Shown here: positions 28,858 to 42,552 of the stretch, in pieces
Position numbering within the stretch: the first letter of the stretch is position 1
Layout: every line of letters begins with the position of its first letter
Assembly (NCBI RefSeq): GCF_024713945.1
Contig: NC_134677.1
Location: forward strand, 3,413,001-3,477,000
Source of the DNA: Dermatophagoides farinae
Lineage: Eukaryota; Arthropoda; Arachnida; Sarcoptiformes; Pyroglyphidae
Direction of reading: 5' to 3'
DNA: 64,000 nucleotides
Translations under genes and position numbers: made by a program
The notes under the pieces: model-generated
Told to the model about the DNA's origin: nothing
The model's input: the letters and a program-made list of their open reading frames with translations, nothing else
The model's database searches: none

Positions 28858-31800
28858 TGAATCTGCTTATGTGTAAAATACTTATTAATGGAATTTTTCA
28901 AGCGAAAGCGATATGTACAGCACGTGAAACACAAATGTACACAAGGTGGATGTATTTCACACAGACAACATATACCTTCTTTTTTTCTAACGCTTATTAC
29001 ACAATATAAAAGCGAATGGCCAAAGAAAATCTTTGAGATTTAGATGCTATAAATATCAGAAAAAAATATTCAAGATCCTGAATATAATAAGCGTAGGCTA
29101 CTATAAATCGTTCAAATGTTTTCAAGTGTGACATATCATTCAATGAATGTCAAATGTCACATCCAACCATTCAGAATGATGATGATGATGATGATAAACA
29201 TACAGATGAATGTTATTGCCATACATTTCATTGGGCGAGGTCGCCATCATCATAACATCAGTTAGCTTTTAGTAGTTAATTTTCAAAGATGACAATTTCT
29301 TATTGTTTCTGGCGGATGAGCCTTATATCATAGTTATTATTCTCTCACCACATTGATTCGATGTAAATAAATCTTATTTATTTCATTTCTTAACCATGAA
29401 ATGATGTTGGCAGCTTAATTCGTATGGACAGCAACAGATTTTTTTTTTGTTTTTATTCCTTTAATAGTGAAACAAACAAACAAACAAAAACAAAAAAAAC
29501 AATAATCAACCTAATGAAGAGGCTCTATGATTGTCATATTATAATTATAGGCAGAAAACTAAAATTGTAAACTTTGGGTGTTCACCAGAATTTTCAGAAG
29601 TTTCGCTTCACTTGAATTGAATGAAAATGGATATCACGATTGAGAATTATATTCTTATCACATCAATGAAACAAACGGTGTGCTTCATTGATTTTAAACC
29701 TGCTTGACATTAATAACCCACTCCTATAGTTGGATACTGTAACCACCAACATTTGGACAAATAATAATTCATATATATTGTTTTGACAGCAAAATAAAAT
29801 CCATTCCATAGCTAATTTAAATCTGAATATAATCTATTTTATATACAGACATTTTAGCTCATTTTTTATTCCATCAATTTCATTACAAACACTTCAAACG
29901 ATAACGAAGAGAGAAAAATACGATAAAATCTTTTCTTTTTTTTATTCTAAACAGTCAATCAGTCAAATCAAATTTATTTACATTATTAACCATATTCACT
30001 ACTATTATTATTACTGTTACGACAATAACGATCCATATTTGATCGAAATAATGATATGATTCTTATATTTTTTATTTTATTTTTTTTGTCGCTTGAATTC
30101 TGTGAATTACAAATAATTCAGCAATTCAGATAAATAGAGTGTGAGATATACTTTTTAAAAAAGCGCGAAATAAAATAGAAAATCTAATACCCTCGTATAG
30201 ATATACTTTCTTTGATTTCATCATCATCATCGTCATCATCATTCTGATCGTGATTAGACTTTTAAAAAATTCAAATATATTTTTTTTGTTGACAAACTTT
30301 TTGTCAACATTGTGTTCTTTCTCGTTCCGACACACACACACACACACAGACACACAAAAATCGGAATATAAAGCCAAGAATTGTGTGTATGTCCCAAATC
30401 TCAAAAGTTATATATATTCGTTTTGTTCAAACAACAACAACAACAAAACAAAACAAAAACACCAAGAGAATCGAATCTCAGTAATCATCTGTCAACCATA
30501 TTTGTTGTTGTTGACAGTTATGGAATTTTTTTTCTCACTATAATATAAAAGGCAACAAATAAAAAACATTTTTCATAGCTACTATCTACTACTTTTTTAT
30601 TTTGTTTTGTTATCAGATTTTCAACAAATTTTTATTTTTCATGAATCTTCAAATACTTGTACTCGAAATGAGTGAAGTAGGACTTTTATTTATTGCCATG
30701 TTTATGCGTGAAATAAAAAAAAAGGTTTGTGGTCGAATATTCAACTGTGTATGTGTGTGTGTGACTGAATTGCCAAACTCAATGTTTAGGGTAGTTAATC
30801 AACCAATTTTATCTATATGTATGACATGGTGAATTATTATCATCAAACAACACACACACACAGATTGCTACTTGCGAAATTCTTGCACAAAATGATACGA
30901 CCTGTACATCGACAAAAATGAAATAACAGAAACAAAATCACATAGTATCATTATTCTTCGTTAACTATGATATTGAAACATTTTTTGTCAAATATAAAAT
31001 TCATACTAGCTATGACAAAGAATTTGACATTCACAGGGAATCAGTTAAAAAATTTGATTAGAGAATTTTCTCATTTTACATTATCGGTTGGCATTTTGCA
31101 AATTGATGACACCAAGAGAAATGAAAACTTTCAAATTAATTCATCAATTTGATAAATATTTAAACACAATGACTCAATTACATTCTATTTATTTACATCT
31201 TTAACAATATTAGATTGTTTGGTTGAAAGAAACAAAAACACTTCCTTCAATTGTTAATTAAAAACAATCAACTCGACTCGAAAATACAATCGATTCATTC
31301 GAAAATCGATCCATCATCGGTCATTTGAAATACGATATCGATGTAAATAATGATAATGATGATGATGACATAATCCCTTATTCAAATGATTGATTCATTC
31401 CATCGATTGATTGCATATTGTTAATAGAACAAAAAAATAGACATAACAAAAAACTAAACTCGAAACACACCAACACCAAGAGTTTTTCATAGGGTAATAA
31501 TAATAGTATCATCATCATCTGCATGTTCATGTGTCATAAATGTTTTACCCCAGAATTTTTTTATTTCAACAAAAAAAAAAAAAAAAATGACGTCGTTGAC
31601 CTTTATAATATTACGATAAAAAGACCAGCATCTTTTTTGTTGGTGTTGTTGTTCTCAAATTGTTGTTCAGAACATATTTATTTTGGGAGCAATCTACAAT
31701 GATATGACAGGTACCCCAGCATACAATTGTCGTTGGTCATATGTCAAAACTATACTGCTTAGTATCATAACATTATTATATTCACACACACACACACACT

Positions 31801-34800
31801 TACATACAGGTCAAATGCTGTTGTTGGTATGATTAACAGGTTGATTGTTTGTGTTTCTGTTCTTTTTTCTCTATAGTTTAAACTGTTGCCTGTCATTTAT
31901 TATTGTTGATCATATGAGATGCTAATATATAAATCCCATACAGAAAGAATAGTTGATAAATACTATGTTATTCTATCAACAAGGTGCAATGATTGTTGGT
32001 CATCATTACCACATCACTATCATCATCATACATGTATATGTTCTTTTATTGTGTAAGATTATTAGCCACATTGGTCAGTCTCATTCATTGATATCAATCA
32101 TTAGACTATCATCATCATACTGACAGATTGATTGTATATGTGTCTTTCTATAATGTCTATGTGTGTATCGGGAAATGCAAAATGTCATTGATATTATTAT
32201 GAACTCACCATATCCACTGGCCATAATTATTTTCGATCAAATTCAATCATGGCAACAACAACAAAAAAAAAAAATTATGAATCGTATATATACGATTTGG
32301 CCAACATTTATCGAACCAAATAAATTATTCGAATAATAAATAGAATGAATCAATAGGAACATGATTGTTATGTGTAATTGCATCGTGAATATCATTTTCA
32401 TTCATTTCGTTAGTTATTCAATACTGAAACCCAAGGGAAAAATTTGGCTAAAGTGATTTACATTCATTACTGTTTCTTATTATTTTCTTACATGGGTGGT
32501 GGTGTTGGTGGTTATGTTTGGTGAACGAAATGTTTGTTGTTCTTCACCGTGACCAGCATCATTGATAATTGATAGCCTAAACAATATTTATTGGTGGTCT
32601 AAACGGAATGTTCAAAGCGAAAGCGAAAAAAAAACGACTATTCGTTTGTTTTAGCAACAAATGAAAAAAATTTGTCCATAAAATCATAAATTTTGTCATA
32701 GATAACCCACGGTAATCCATCTTTTCTCATCAATGACATGTGATGATGATGAAATAACTCAAAGTTTCAAAATCAAAATTCTAGTGAAAAAAAGTGAAAT
32801 GAAATTCCTCAAATCGTTATGCTACAATGGAAATTTATGGACATTCATTGCAACTCTGTACTATGCTAATCAATTTCAAAGTTTTCTTGTTGAAATCAAT
32901 AAATTTTGGCTAGTGAAACAAAAAACTAAATAAATTCTCACTCTTATTCTTTTTCTCTTTTTACCTTTCTTTGTGAAATATAGTGACCCTTGTGTTTCGA
33001 TGGTAATCAACTTGTATATGGTCTGGATACAAACAAACAAACGAAAAAAAAAGAAAATTGAATGGATAGAAAATCAGTATGGGGAAATAATAAATACACA
33101 GAATTCAGGCATAACCACAAAACCACAACAGCCAAAGTTAATTTAGCCTGTTGGCAATAAAATAAAAACTAATTCAACCATTGAATAATGAAATGAATCG
33201 AACCACTAATACATTTCGCTGACTGGTAAACAAATGCACACCTTTATTTAATTAAAAAAAAGTTTCCATACACAACATCAACCATGGAACTAGAACGGAT
33301 ATAAAATTTTCATCAAAAATTATGGCCCGAATAATGGATGATTCCAGAATATATATAGAATTTTATATTTTTTTCAATCATCTCTACCACCACTATCAAT
33401 CCATCCATTCATTCATTTTGTTTGTTCGTCAAGTCGAAACTCTAGTCTCTTTTTTACTACAGAATATATTTTGTCAATCTATTTCATCATTTATTCATAC
33501 ATCATCATTCAAACAGTTCTTTAAACAGTTATTGATTGATTTTTCTCATCACATAGATCATCAATTTCCGTTAAATAGTTGCGATTTTTTTTGTTCATTT
33601 CATTTCAACATCGTATTATTTTGATAATCATTGTACTTATAATAATTATTAATGTGTTGTGTATAAAAGGAAAATCTACTATATCACTTTTGCTTCCATT
33701 TCATATATTTCCTTTGTTATTATATGTCTAATTCTATTTCCTTTTCAAATGTAAGTTTACAATCATCTACTTCCACCCTTACCTTGTGCCTATTGTAAAA
33801 CGATGATTTTTTTTTCGTTTCATTGATTGCTTTTTGCCGTTTAAACCACTGTGTAAATACCCTGATGGCCCAAACTTTTTTCCCTTCCCAATAAAATTCG
33901 ATGTTATTTTTTCATGATGAAAAGACACTTTTTTTTATTTTTGAACAAATAAAATTATTGAAAAAAAAACTATATTTAATCGATCAAATCGAATGTAATT
34001 GAATCGGATATTGAACTATATTGAAATAGAAACAAAAATGAAAATAAAAATAAAAATGATAAGAAAAGAAAATAGAAAATTAAATCGAAATATATTACAT
34101 TTCAACATGATGGCCAGCCATTATTATCATCATATTGATGAAAAAGTGACAAAAATAAAATCAAAGTGTCAAAAATATCATCTTATACGACAACTCCGGT
34201 TTGCTATTCAATTTTCTACGAAAAAGAAAGTGTGCTTGTGAACAAAAAAAAAGTGTGAATGAAAGTAATATCGAAACGGAACTAAACATCGTTGATGGCT
34301 GTCAATCAATCAATTTCATATCGATAGTTTCAAATAAAATTAATGCAATATAAATGCGCCATTGTTTATTAATATATAGTGGCCAAATCAATTTAGCATC
34401 AATATGGTTATCTATACAATGTCACTTCATAATGATTCGGGTTATGACTTATTGTTAGACATATGACCTTTTAGTAATTCAAACAAAAAAGATTCATTTG
34501 AATCATGAAAAAAAATCTATGTGGCCATCTTATTTCATGAATTCGTAACTAGGGAATCGCAAATATCTGCACGATTCCTGGTATGAAAATAAAAAAAATG
34601 ATTAGTATTATAGCAATGAAAAACAAATATTGATACAATAAGCTGGTGTTCATTTAAAACCAAAAAAAAAACTGTATAAATGTAACTAAGCGAATCTTCA
34701 ATCAATAATTGATTCAACATCCAGTATTGATGAAATTCAAAAAACAAAAGCGAAAAAAAATTTACGATCAACTGTAAAATTATTGTTATTATTTTTATTA

Positions 34801-36815
34801 TTGACCCAACATGAGCCAAATAAAATGATATCAAATGATGAACAAAAATTTTCGTTTCATACACAATGGTAATAATAACAATGATTATAATCCAAACCAA
34901 ACAATTTAACGAAACGATGGAACACAGAATCGTACAAAAGAAAAACAACAAAAAACTACATGTTTCGAATGTTAATGACCAACACAACATATAACAGAAC
35001 AAATGTTCAAAGAATTGGCCAAAAGTCTTTTTTTTTATTTTTCTGGAATGCTTTGTTTTGGTTTTTGATGGAAAAACACGAAACCAAATCGAAATACAAA
35101 GAACAATAAACTAACGAATAGAATTTGAACATGAATGAAGTCAGTAACAATTACAAGCTCAAAACACACATATACACACATAACAGTGATTGTAATTGTA
35201 ATTGCATTCAAAAATACAACCGAAATAAGACCAAGAAAATGTAAAGAATATGAAAAAAAATCTATGGTTTTAGCTTACCATTATACCCGGATAGATAAGA
35301 TAGAAAAGAAAATCACGAAAATTTCCATAAAAATGATAACGAGTATAATGGGAATTTTTAAAGAAAAATTTTTTACAATCCATATTATAATTCATAATGT
35401 AGTCAAAAAAAAGAACAGGATAGGAATCTTCTTGATAGCTTTGATGATGGCGGCAATTGCATCATCATCATCATCATCATCATCATCATGGCCATAATCA
35501 TTAGCTCGACAACGATTCTTTTATTTTAAAGCTCTTATGTGTTTTAGTTCAAAACAACCAACAAAAAAAAAAAGTTTTCGTAACAACAACAAAACCAAAC
35601 ACTTCTGCATTCTGGTGGTTGAAAAAACACCCTTTCTATCTTTTTTTTCTCTCTATCCCCTTCTCATTCTAATCGACATTATCATGGCGCTCCAAATTAA
35701 ATTCACATGTTGTATAATGCTTCTGCTATGTCATTGATTAGAATCAACATTATACTTGATTTAAACTTTTTGAATTGAAAAAGAAAAAGAAAAAGAAAGG
35801 AAGGAAATGATCAAACAATAATTCATTCGTATACGACAAACAAAAAAAACAAATGGAAAAAATATTACCATGTATCAAATCATTATGATGATCATCGTCA
35901 TCATCATCCATAATGATAAATGAATTTATCATCATCATAAATATACGGACAATGGCCTTATTTTGGAAAACTTTCGTTTTACACATTTGTAATGTTGATG
36001 ATGGTAATTTAAAAACTCATTTTTACAACCCAAAAAAGATACATTATATTTTCAGGCTAAAATCATCATCAAAATAAAAAAACAACGAATAATCATAATC
36101 ACGGCCACATCACATTACATCGTTGTTTGGAGATGAAAATTTACAAGGCTAATATATTTTAATTATTATTTGCCATAATTATCCGTTAATTTTTTGGCAA
36201 TGAATGGCCAAAAAGAAAGGGAAAAAAAGTAATTAGCTGAAATGAAATTCATTATTATTAGTGACCATCATCATCAATATTGATGCTACAACAATATTAT
36301 ATTACTAATGTCGCAAATATTTTTCTAAATGAACATTTCCAGATGAAATTATAATCAAGACACAACTGTTATTATGTTTTTTTTACACATTCTGGGTGAA
36401 AATTTATCAATTCAGCTATTTGATCGCAATGAACAAGTTTGTATGTGTTTTGCTTTGTAGAAAAAAAAGATGATTAAAATCAATTAACATGAATTATGGT
36501 ATCATTCGTTAAGCGGTTTTTGTTTGCATCCATCCTAAATGATCTAATAAATGGATGAGCTTCTCAAACCAATCTTATTGTTATAACATACGATAACAAT
36601 ACAAAACAAAACAAAATCGATTCGTTTAGGATAATTTATTTTCCAAAAACTTGGCAGCTATTCTCTTCTATTTTCTTTTTTTGTCTATGATGATTCTATA
36701 GATTATTTTTCTTTCTTTTTTTTTGAACAACTTATCAAACCAGACTACTTTTTTCTTCTCCCACACACAGAACTGGCGACAATAACAACCACAAACTTTA
36801 TCATCATCATTTATA
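28858..36815. other. 8 kb without a supportable gene
   Basis: AT-rich sequence with many microsatellites. The longest frame, 34535-35002 on the minus strand, is an Ile/Phe/Leu/Val-rich translation of A/T-rich DNA whose first codon is TTG; I do not call it. A 10-bp perfect hairpin with a 3-base loop lies at 30287-30309. Confidence 0.5.
30287..30309. repeat. 10-bp perfect hairpin, 3-base loop
   Basis: TGTTGACAAA at 30287-30296 and TTTGTCAACA at 30300-30309 are exact reverse complements around CTT. No function can be read from it. Confidence 0.6.
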
Positions 36816-39800
36816 ATGATGTTGTTGATCATGTTTCATCATCATCATCATCATTGTCGTTATCGTTGGTGGTGGCCACCATTGTTCTACAATTGGATTT
36901 ATTTACTATTGGTCATAACAACATTCATCATTGTCGATAATCGGACACGATTATTGATGGTCGAATCGATAAGAATTTTACGATATTTTGATCAGCATAT
37001 AACTAGCGTTGGAAATGATCATAGCATAGAGCATATCCAAACAATGATTGGTAGTAATTTAACACTAGATTGTCATGTACAACTCGAATCAAATGATCGT
37101 CTTTATTCATTAAAATGGTATCGACAATATAATGGCAGTTATTATGAATTCTATAGCTATAGTAAGTATTTAAACATCATTTATAAATGATAATCTTTGT
37201 TGAATTTAATCAATATCGATAGAATCATTACTAACATAACCCTATGCATCCAAAAATAAAGTCGACCTTTAAATTGCTATAATAGAATATCTTCAATTGG
37301 AATGTCGTTGTACTTTGACAAAAGAATTGAAATGAATTGAATTGAAAGAAATTCAATTTATTATGATTTTTATAATAAAGACATCATTCATTTTCTCTGT
37401 GTGTGTGTGTCTTTATTCAAAAAAAAACTGATGTATCCTAAAAAAGAGATTAAACTATGGGCAACTGTCATTGCTTATTTGTATTGATGAGCTCTTTCTC
37501 TCACATAATGTCTTTCTCATCATTCATCCGTACACATCCAATGGCTTTTTCGTTAGTTTGTTAACAACACAGGGTCCGATCGGCTATTCATCCAATAATG
37601 TCGATATGATTTATGTTATTATAACACAACCAATGACTGTATGTCTTCATCCAAACAAAACAGACTGTTCAAACACAATAGAAATAAAAATGTAAAAAGG
37701 AAGGAATTCTTTCCTTTCTCGTTGATGTCTATCAATGGAATTGTAAATTGATGACTACCATTTCTTCTTGGTTCAACTATCAAACTTTGAATGATTTGTT
37801 CCATTCTTTTGCTTAATAATTTGGACATCTGGCCAATATTGATCGACATGCTGAATAATGTAAATGGAAATAAAATTTGATTGAAATGAAATTAAGTTTT
37901 CAATTAAACTAAATTTATCTGCTAGCCTGTTACATTCAATGATGATGATGATGATGATGATGACATTGTTGGTTACGGCCATCGACAATAATGATAGTCA
38001 ATTTTTTTTCATTCACTCCGTAACTAATCATTCGAATTTGGGCTGCTGGTTTTTATTATGTAGCAGCTACCAGTAGCCCATATTACCTTACTTATATTTG
38101 AGAATATTTTTTTCACGTAAGAAATCAATTTATCAAGAGATGGGCAATGTAGGCAGGTATTGATAATTTACTCTTTGGTGACATCCCATTGCTTGCATCA
38201 ATATGTGACATCTGGTAGAACTTGAAAAAGTTGGTACAGAATATAAATGTTAAGTAATTATAAAAGATACAAGAATCAAAAAAAAAAACCTTCAAGCTAC
38301 GAATCATTCAATCAATCAATCAAAGTTTTCATTTTCATCGGATTTAATTAACTTGTTCAATTAATAAAGAAAAAAACCACAGGTTTTTCTATAGAAAATT
38401 CCACTAGTTAGACGAATTAATAGCAAATGAATGAGAGAGCAGTTGAAAGAATCGATTAATTATCTAGGCTGATCTAACGTCATCTAATTACATGTTTGTT
38501 TAAATAAATCCATAGTTTCAAACTCAAATGCCGATCATGAGCTGATAATTCATCATAAGACATTTCCAGGCATTCGATTACATTTAATGGACGGATGGCA
38601 AATTGATGGCCAAATAATTCGACTTGATCAGGTAAATGTTGATAGCGAAGGTATCTATCGATGTGAGGTGATTAGTGATGAAATGTTTCAAGTCGATCGT
38701 AAGGATATCAATGTGACCATCTTGGGTATGTTTATTTTGTGTATTATTTGACCTTTTGATGATCATATCTATCATCTATAAAAGTGCCACCAATGGAAGC
38801 ACCGCGAATAATTTATCCGCAAAAACGATACCGCTTAGGTGAACTTGTTCAATTACAATGTGTAATGAATACAACACCAATAAGCATAATGAAATCCTTA
38901 TCTTACCGGATTCAATGGTACATTAACAATGTAGCCATATCGCCTTTAATGAATTCAATGAAAAATTGGACAGTGAATGTTTATTCTTATCAGAAAATTA
39001 ATCACTTGAATAGATCGAAATCGGATCTATCATCATCAATGATGATATCAAATGAAATGGATGAAAATAAAAATACATTAAATCATGAAATGATAAGTCT
39101 ATTGGAATTTATTGTCGGTGATGAACATCGCCGTTGGAAAGGATCGAATCATTTTATCATTGGTTGTGCTGCAGCAGTTTCATCAATCGAAAGTGAATCA
39201 ATGAAATCTAAACACAGTCAAATTAATGGTAGGTGCAGCTACCATCTATTCATGATGGCCTAATTGATGATAAATCGATCAAAATCATTTCGCTTTTCAA
39301 CATACAATGACACAAGACAAATTCATGTCCATTAGCTGAAAACATTTCTAAAACTATAGAAATAGATTTGATTTATCAAAAGTTAAATTTTTCGAAATTT
39401 ACAGGTATATCCAAGCCAGTAATCGAAGGTCTGAACGATGAATATCAGATTGGAGATCTAGTCCGTGTTAGATGTTGGCTACCAGCAAATAAATTGGCCA
39501 AAAATGTCAGAATCGAATGGATAATCAATGAAAAATATACGGTAGATTTAATTAAAATGTCATTCATTTTTTTTCATACAGTTTTAAGACCTCTATCACT
39601 TTATTACAGAATATACCAGTCAAAATGACTAAAGAAAAAAAACGTGGTGGTTATTCGGTTGAATTGTGTTTTCGATTGGCAAACAAACATCTTAATGATC
39701 AAGGTTCATTTTCATTAAAATGCAGAAGTATTCAAAAATTGAAAATTGATAAAGTTAATTCTGCACACTTGACCATGAAGAATGAAACAGGAGAATCGAA

Positions 39801-39897
39801 TGAAGAGAAGAAAACTAATTGGCCTAATATGTTATCCTCATTTGAAGGAGCAATCATACCGATTTCAGTCATTCTGACAGTTATAATATTTGGATAA
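36816..39897 (+). CDS. Beaten-path-like three-Ig protein, GPI-type C-terminus
   Basis: Exons 36816-37161, 38516-38725, 38785-39228, 39405-39541 and 39610-39897 join in phase to 474 residues. A hydrophobic leader (about 23-41) follows a His-rich start; Met1, Met2 or Met6 could initiate. Ig1 has Cys86, Trp101 and Cys165 in a GIYRC motif. It is split by a 1.35-kb intron, and the exon beginning at 38516 restores the Beat-typical FPGI turn. Ig2 starts at the VPP linker (186-188), with Cys211 and Cys313 and a long Ser/Asn/Met-rich insert. Ig3 uses Cys357 and Cys417. Each of the last two domains opens with a Y-x-[IL]-G-[DE]-L-V motif. Residues about 457-474 are hydrophobic up to the stop with no cytoplasmic tail, as in GPI-anchored proteins. 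Its role is probably cell-surface adhesion or axon guidance. AATAAA at 40316 is a likely poly(A) signal. It converges on the plexin-domain gene. Confidence 0.8.
38040..38079. repeat. imperfect inverted repeat inside intron 1
   Basis: GGGCTGCTGGT (38040-38050) pairs with ACCAGTAGCCC (38069-38079) at 10 of 11 positions around an 18-base loop. It is G+C-rich against an AT-rich intron and stands out from the microsatellite background. Confidence 0.6.
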
Positions 39898-40680
39898 TTG
39901 ATAATGTTCTTAAATTATGACTCATTTTATTCAATATAATATATTGATTAAATCAAATGGATACAAATGAATTTTTCATGTCGAAAATTTTTTTAAAAGG
40001 TTGAAGAAATCGAATTATACACAAACAAAAAATTAATGAAAAGGGGTAAGATGAAATAAATGTCAAGTAGAAAAAGATTAATATGACCAAATGCTAAGAG
40101 AGATAGAATCAATATACGAAAAATAATCGAATTTCGAAAGATATTTTGTAAGCTATGTGCATATAATTTGTCCATGATGATGACGGTAATGAGATTCATT
40201 TATGATGATGATCAAAAAATGTTTAATCGTCGATTAATATAAGTATCACAACTGTTTGTCGATTTATATTTGCGTTTTCAAAAATGTTTCTCATCTATTC
40301 GATTGAGGATGCCACAATAAAATGGATTCACAGTAATATGGGTTGAAGCTTCGATAGTTATAATGAAGGCACGGAACATAATAATGAAACTGGAATAGTG
40401 GATTAAAATAAAAATTAATAAATTCGTTTGCGAATAAAATATTAACACATACCAAGCGGTTTTATTATGAATTGAAACTATTGATGTTTTTATGCTATAT
40501 TGCCATGCTTCCCATAAATATTAATGAAATTTTGAAATTTCAAAGGCGCGGGCGAATGCAATGTTGAATTTTCATGCAATATGAGATATGTGCGGGAATG
40601 ATTGATATTAATGAATGAACTAGTAACGATGATTTTTAGGCTTGAAACAAAAACCGCTGTTTGTCCATTTAGTGTTCACT
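39898..40680. other. convergent 3' intergenic region
   Basis: Lies between the stops of the three-Ig gene (+) and the plexin-domain gene (-). AATAAA at 40316-40321 on plus and AATAAA on minus (TTTATT at 40461-40466) are plausible poly(A) signals for the two. If both are used, the transcripts end about 100 bp apart without overlapping. Confidence 0.5.
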
Positions 40681-42552
40681 TTACATATGGATCGATGCGG
40701 CAGTATAACGTGTATCGGTATTCCATCGCCATGCTGATGGACGCCAACGAATCAAAAATAGTCCCGATGATGATGTCGGATTACGATATGCATATATAAT
40801 CCATAAACTTAATCCAAGAGTGAGACTAATGATGAAAAATAGACTTATTGCCAACGACGAATGGGCAGTCGGTGTTCGATTCTTATTCGATGCAGACATA
40901 TTTCCACCGATACGTTGCTCTTGCGTATTGTACTCTAAGTTGGTGAGATTTTTCTTATCTGAATGAATGTCAATATTATCCGATGATGGAATATTACCAC
41001 GGTGTTCTGTTTGAAGGAAAAAAGATTGTGGCTAATGAAACAGAAAATTTAGTTATTCACTTACCATTGATGACGGCAGTTGAATTGGAATTGTGAAAGA
41101 CTGTCGGTGAGGGAGTGATCATGTTAGTATTACCATTAGTCGTTGATTGATTGAATATGGAACTTGTTGGAAACTGAGGCGATGATGGTGCTATTGGAGC
41201 AGCACATTTACCCACTTCATTGGTGGCCTTATGATCACATTGATGTAAAACCCATTCCTGTCTTAGACGATCATAACCATCTGAACAGCGTTTGACAGCA
41301 TCACACCATACACAAGAAAATGATGAATTGCCCGTTAAACAGGATTGACAATCTTTAAATTGACTACAGGCTAAAGAGAAAATCAATATTTGTTTTATAT
41401 ATCAAAATCTTTGATTGAATTGTGACATACTTGGCAATGCCTTCAAGAATATGGCCGTATTATCCTTGATGTTTATATTCGCTTCATTTTTCCTCAAATC
41501 GATTTTATGGTATTCATAAATAGTTTTACGACGTACAACTAAATCGAATGCATGTAAACTTGATTAAATGAATATACAATATTTAAAAGACTTACATATC
41601 TGTTGTCGATGAATAAAATAAGCATCCGATACACCCACTTTGACTGGATGTTCATTTTCATTTATATGATCAATGGGAACTGGTATTTTTTTATAGACAA
41701 ATGCAATATCACCATTCGAATATATTGAACATTGGAAGGTAAATTCTTTGTCGGGATCACCTTGTAATCGGACATTATCCCATTGTACAACAAACACGGT
41801 TGAATTAAAGCCATAAAGGATTTGAGCACGACTTGAATTTCTTGTATCAAAATTAGCCATCAATGGAGCAATATATTGTGTAGCAGCTAGCCATGCATGT
41901 ACATGTTCACCCATGTAAAGAAAACCACCGGTTGCAACGGTTATTTTAGTCAAATCATGACCATAGAATGAAAAATTGAATGGTAAAGATATGGCCGCAG
42001 CACGACGATGTGAATTCGACAATACTTCATGTTTATAATTGCTGTCATTGAATGATTTTACATCAATCCATTTAGACATTGCTTTGGCTGGATCCTGAAT
42101 GAATTCCATTTCAAAATAGGAGAAATTCATCTTCAATACGGCTTCAGAATTATTTCGGTGAAATTCTTCTTCATATTCATGAAACGCTTTGTTTTCATCG
42201 AAATCATCATCCGTTGTCATAATTGTCGTTTCATCGGTTGTTTGATTAATCAGATCACGACCATTGTATGATGACGACGATGACAATGCTTTTGTTGGCT
42301 CTAATAAAGATGGCTGTTGTTGTGATTGTTTTATGAGTTTTGCATCCAATTTTTTCTCAACCAATGTTGCTTTTTTACCAGTATTTTTCAATTTAGATGT
42401 TTCAGATTCTAAAAAAAAATTAATAATTAAATCGAAATTCAGTGACAACACAAAATCGACTTACCATCATTATCAAGGCAATATACATGTAGGATAGATT
42501 GGGCAACTATCAGAAGCAGTAATAAAATTGACGCTAATTTTAAATGATCCAT
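40681..42552 (-). CDS. plexin domain-containing membrane protein (PLXDC/TEM7 type)
   Basis: Exons 42552-42465, 42408-41596, 41538-41431, 41370-41065 and 41006-40681 join in phase to 546 residues, close to the vertebrate PLXDC length. A signal peptide (1-24, poly-Leu core) is followed by a charged low-complexity region. A conserved extracellular domain (about 140-310) contains ITVATGGF, then AATQYIAPLMANFD, then HPVKVGVSDA. The next motif, RRKTIYEYH, leads into a PSI domain with Cys338, 344, 347, 356, 359, 365 and 381. A Ser/Thr/Asn-rich stalk precedes one transmembrane segment (489-512). The short tail keeps the family motif SGLFLI-x-WRPS-x-W. It is a type I cell-surface protein; vertebrate members act as receptors in endothelium and nerve. 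The family call is firm; orthology to PLXDC1 or PLXDC2 is not resolvable here. Confidence 0.93.

Noticed and set aside
34535-35002. 155-codon minus-strand frame with several hydrophobic stretches
   Set aside because: It starts with TTG and is an Ile/Phe/Leu/Val-rich translation of A/T-rich DNA. No family motif, splice context or neighbour supports it.
35135-35497. 120-codon plus-strand frame ending in poly-Ser
   Set aside because: Lys/Ile-rich AT translation with a TCA-repeat tail; no motif and no splice partner.
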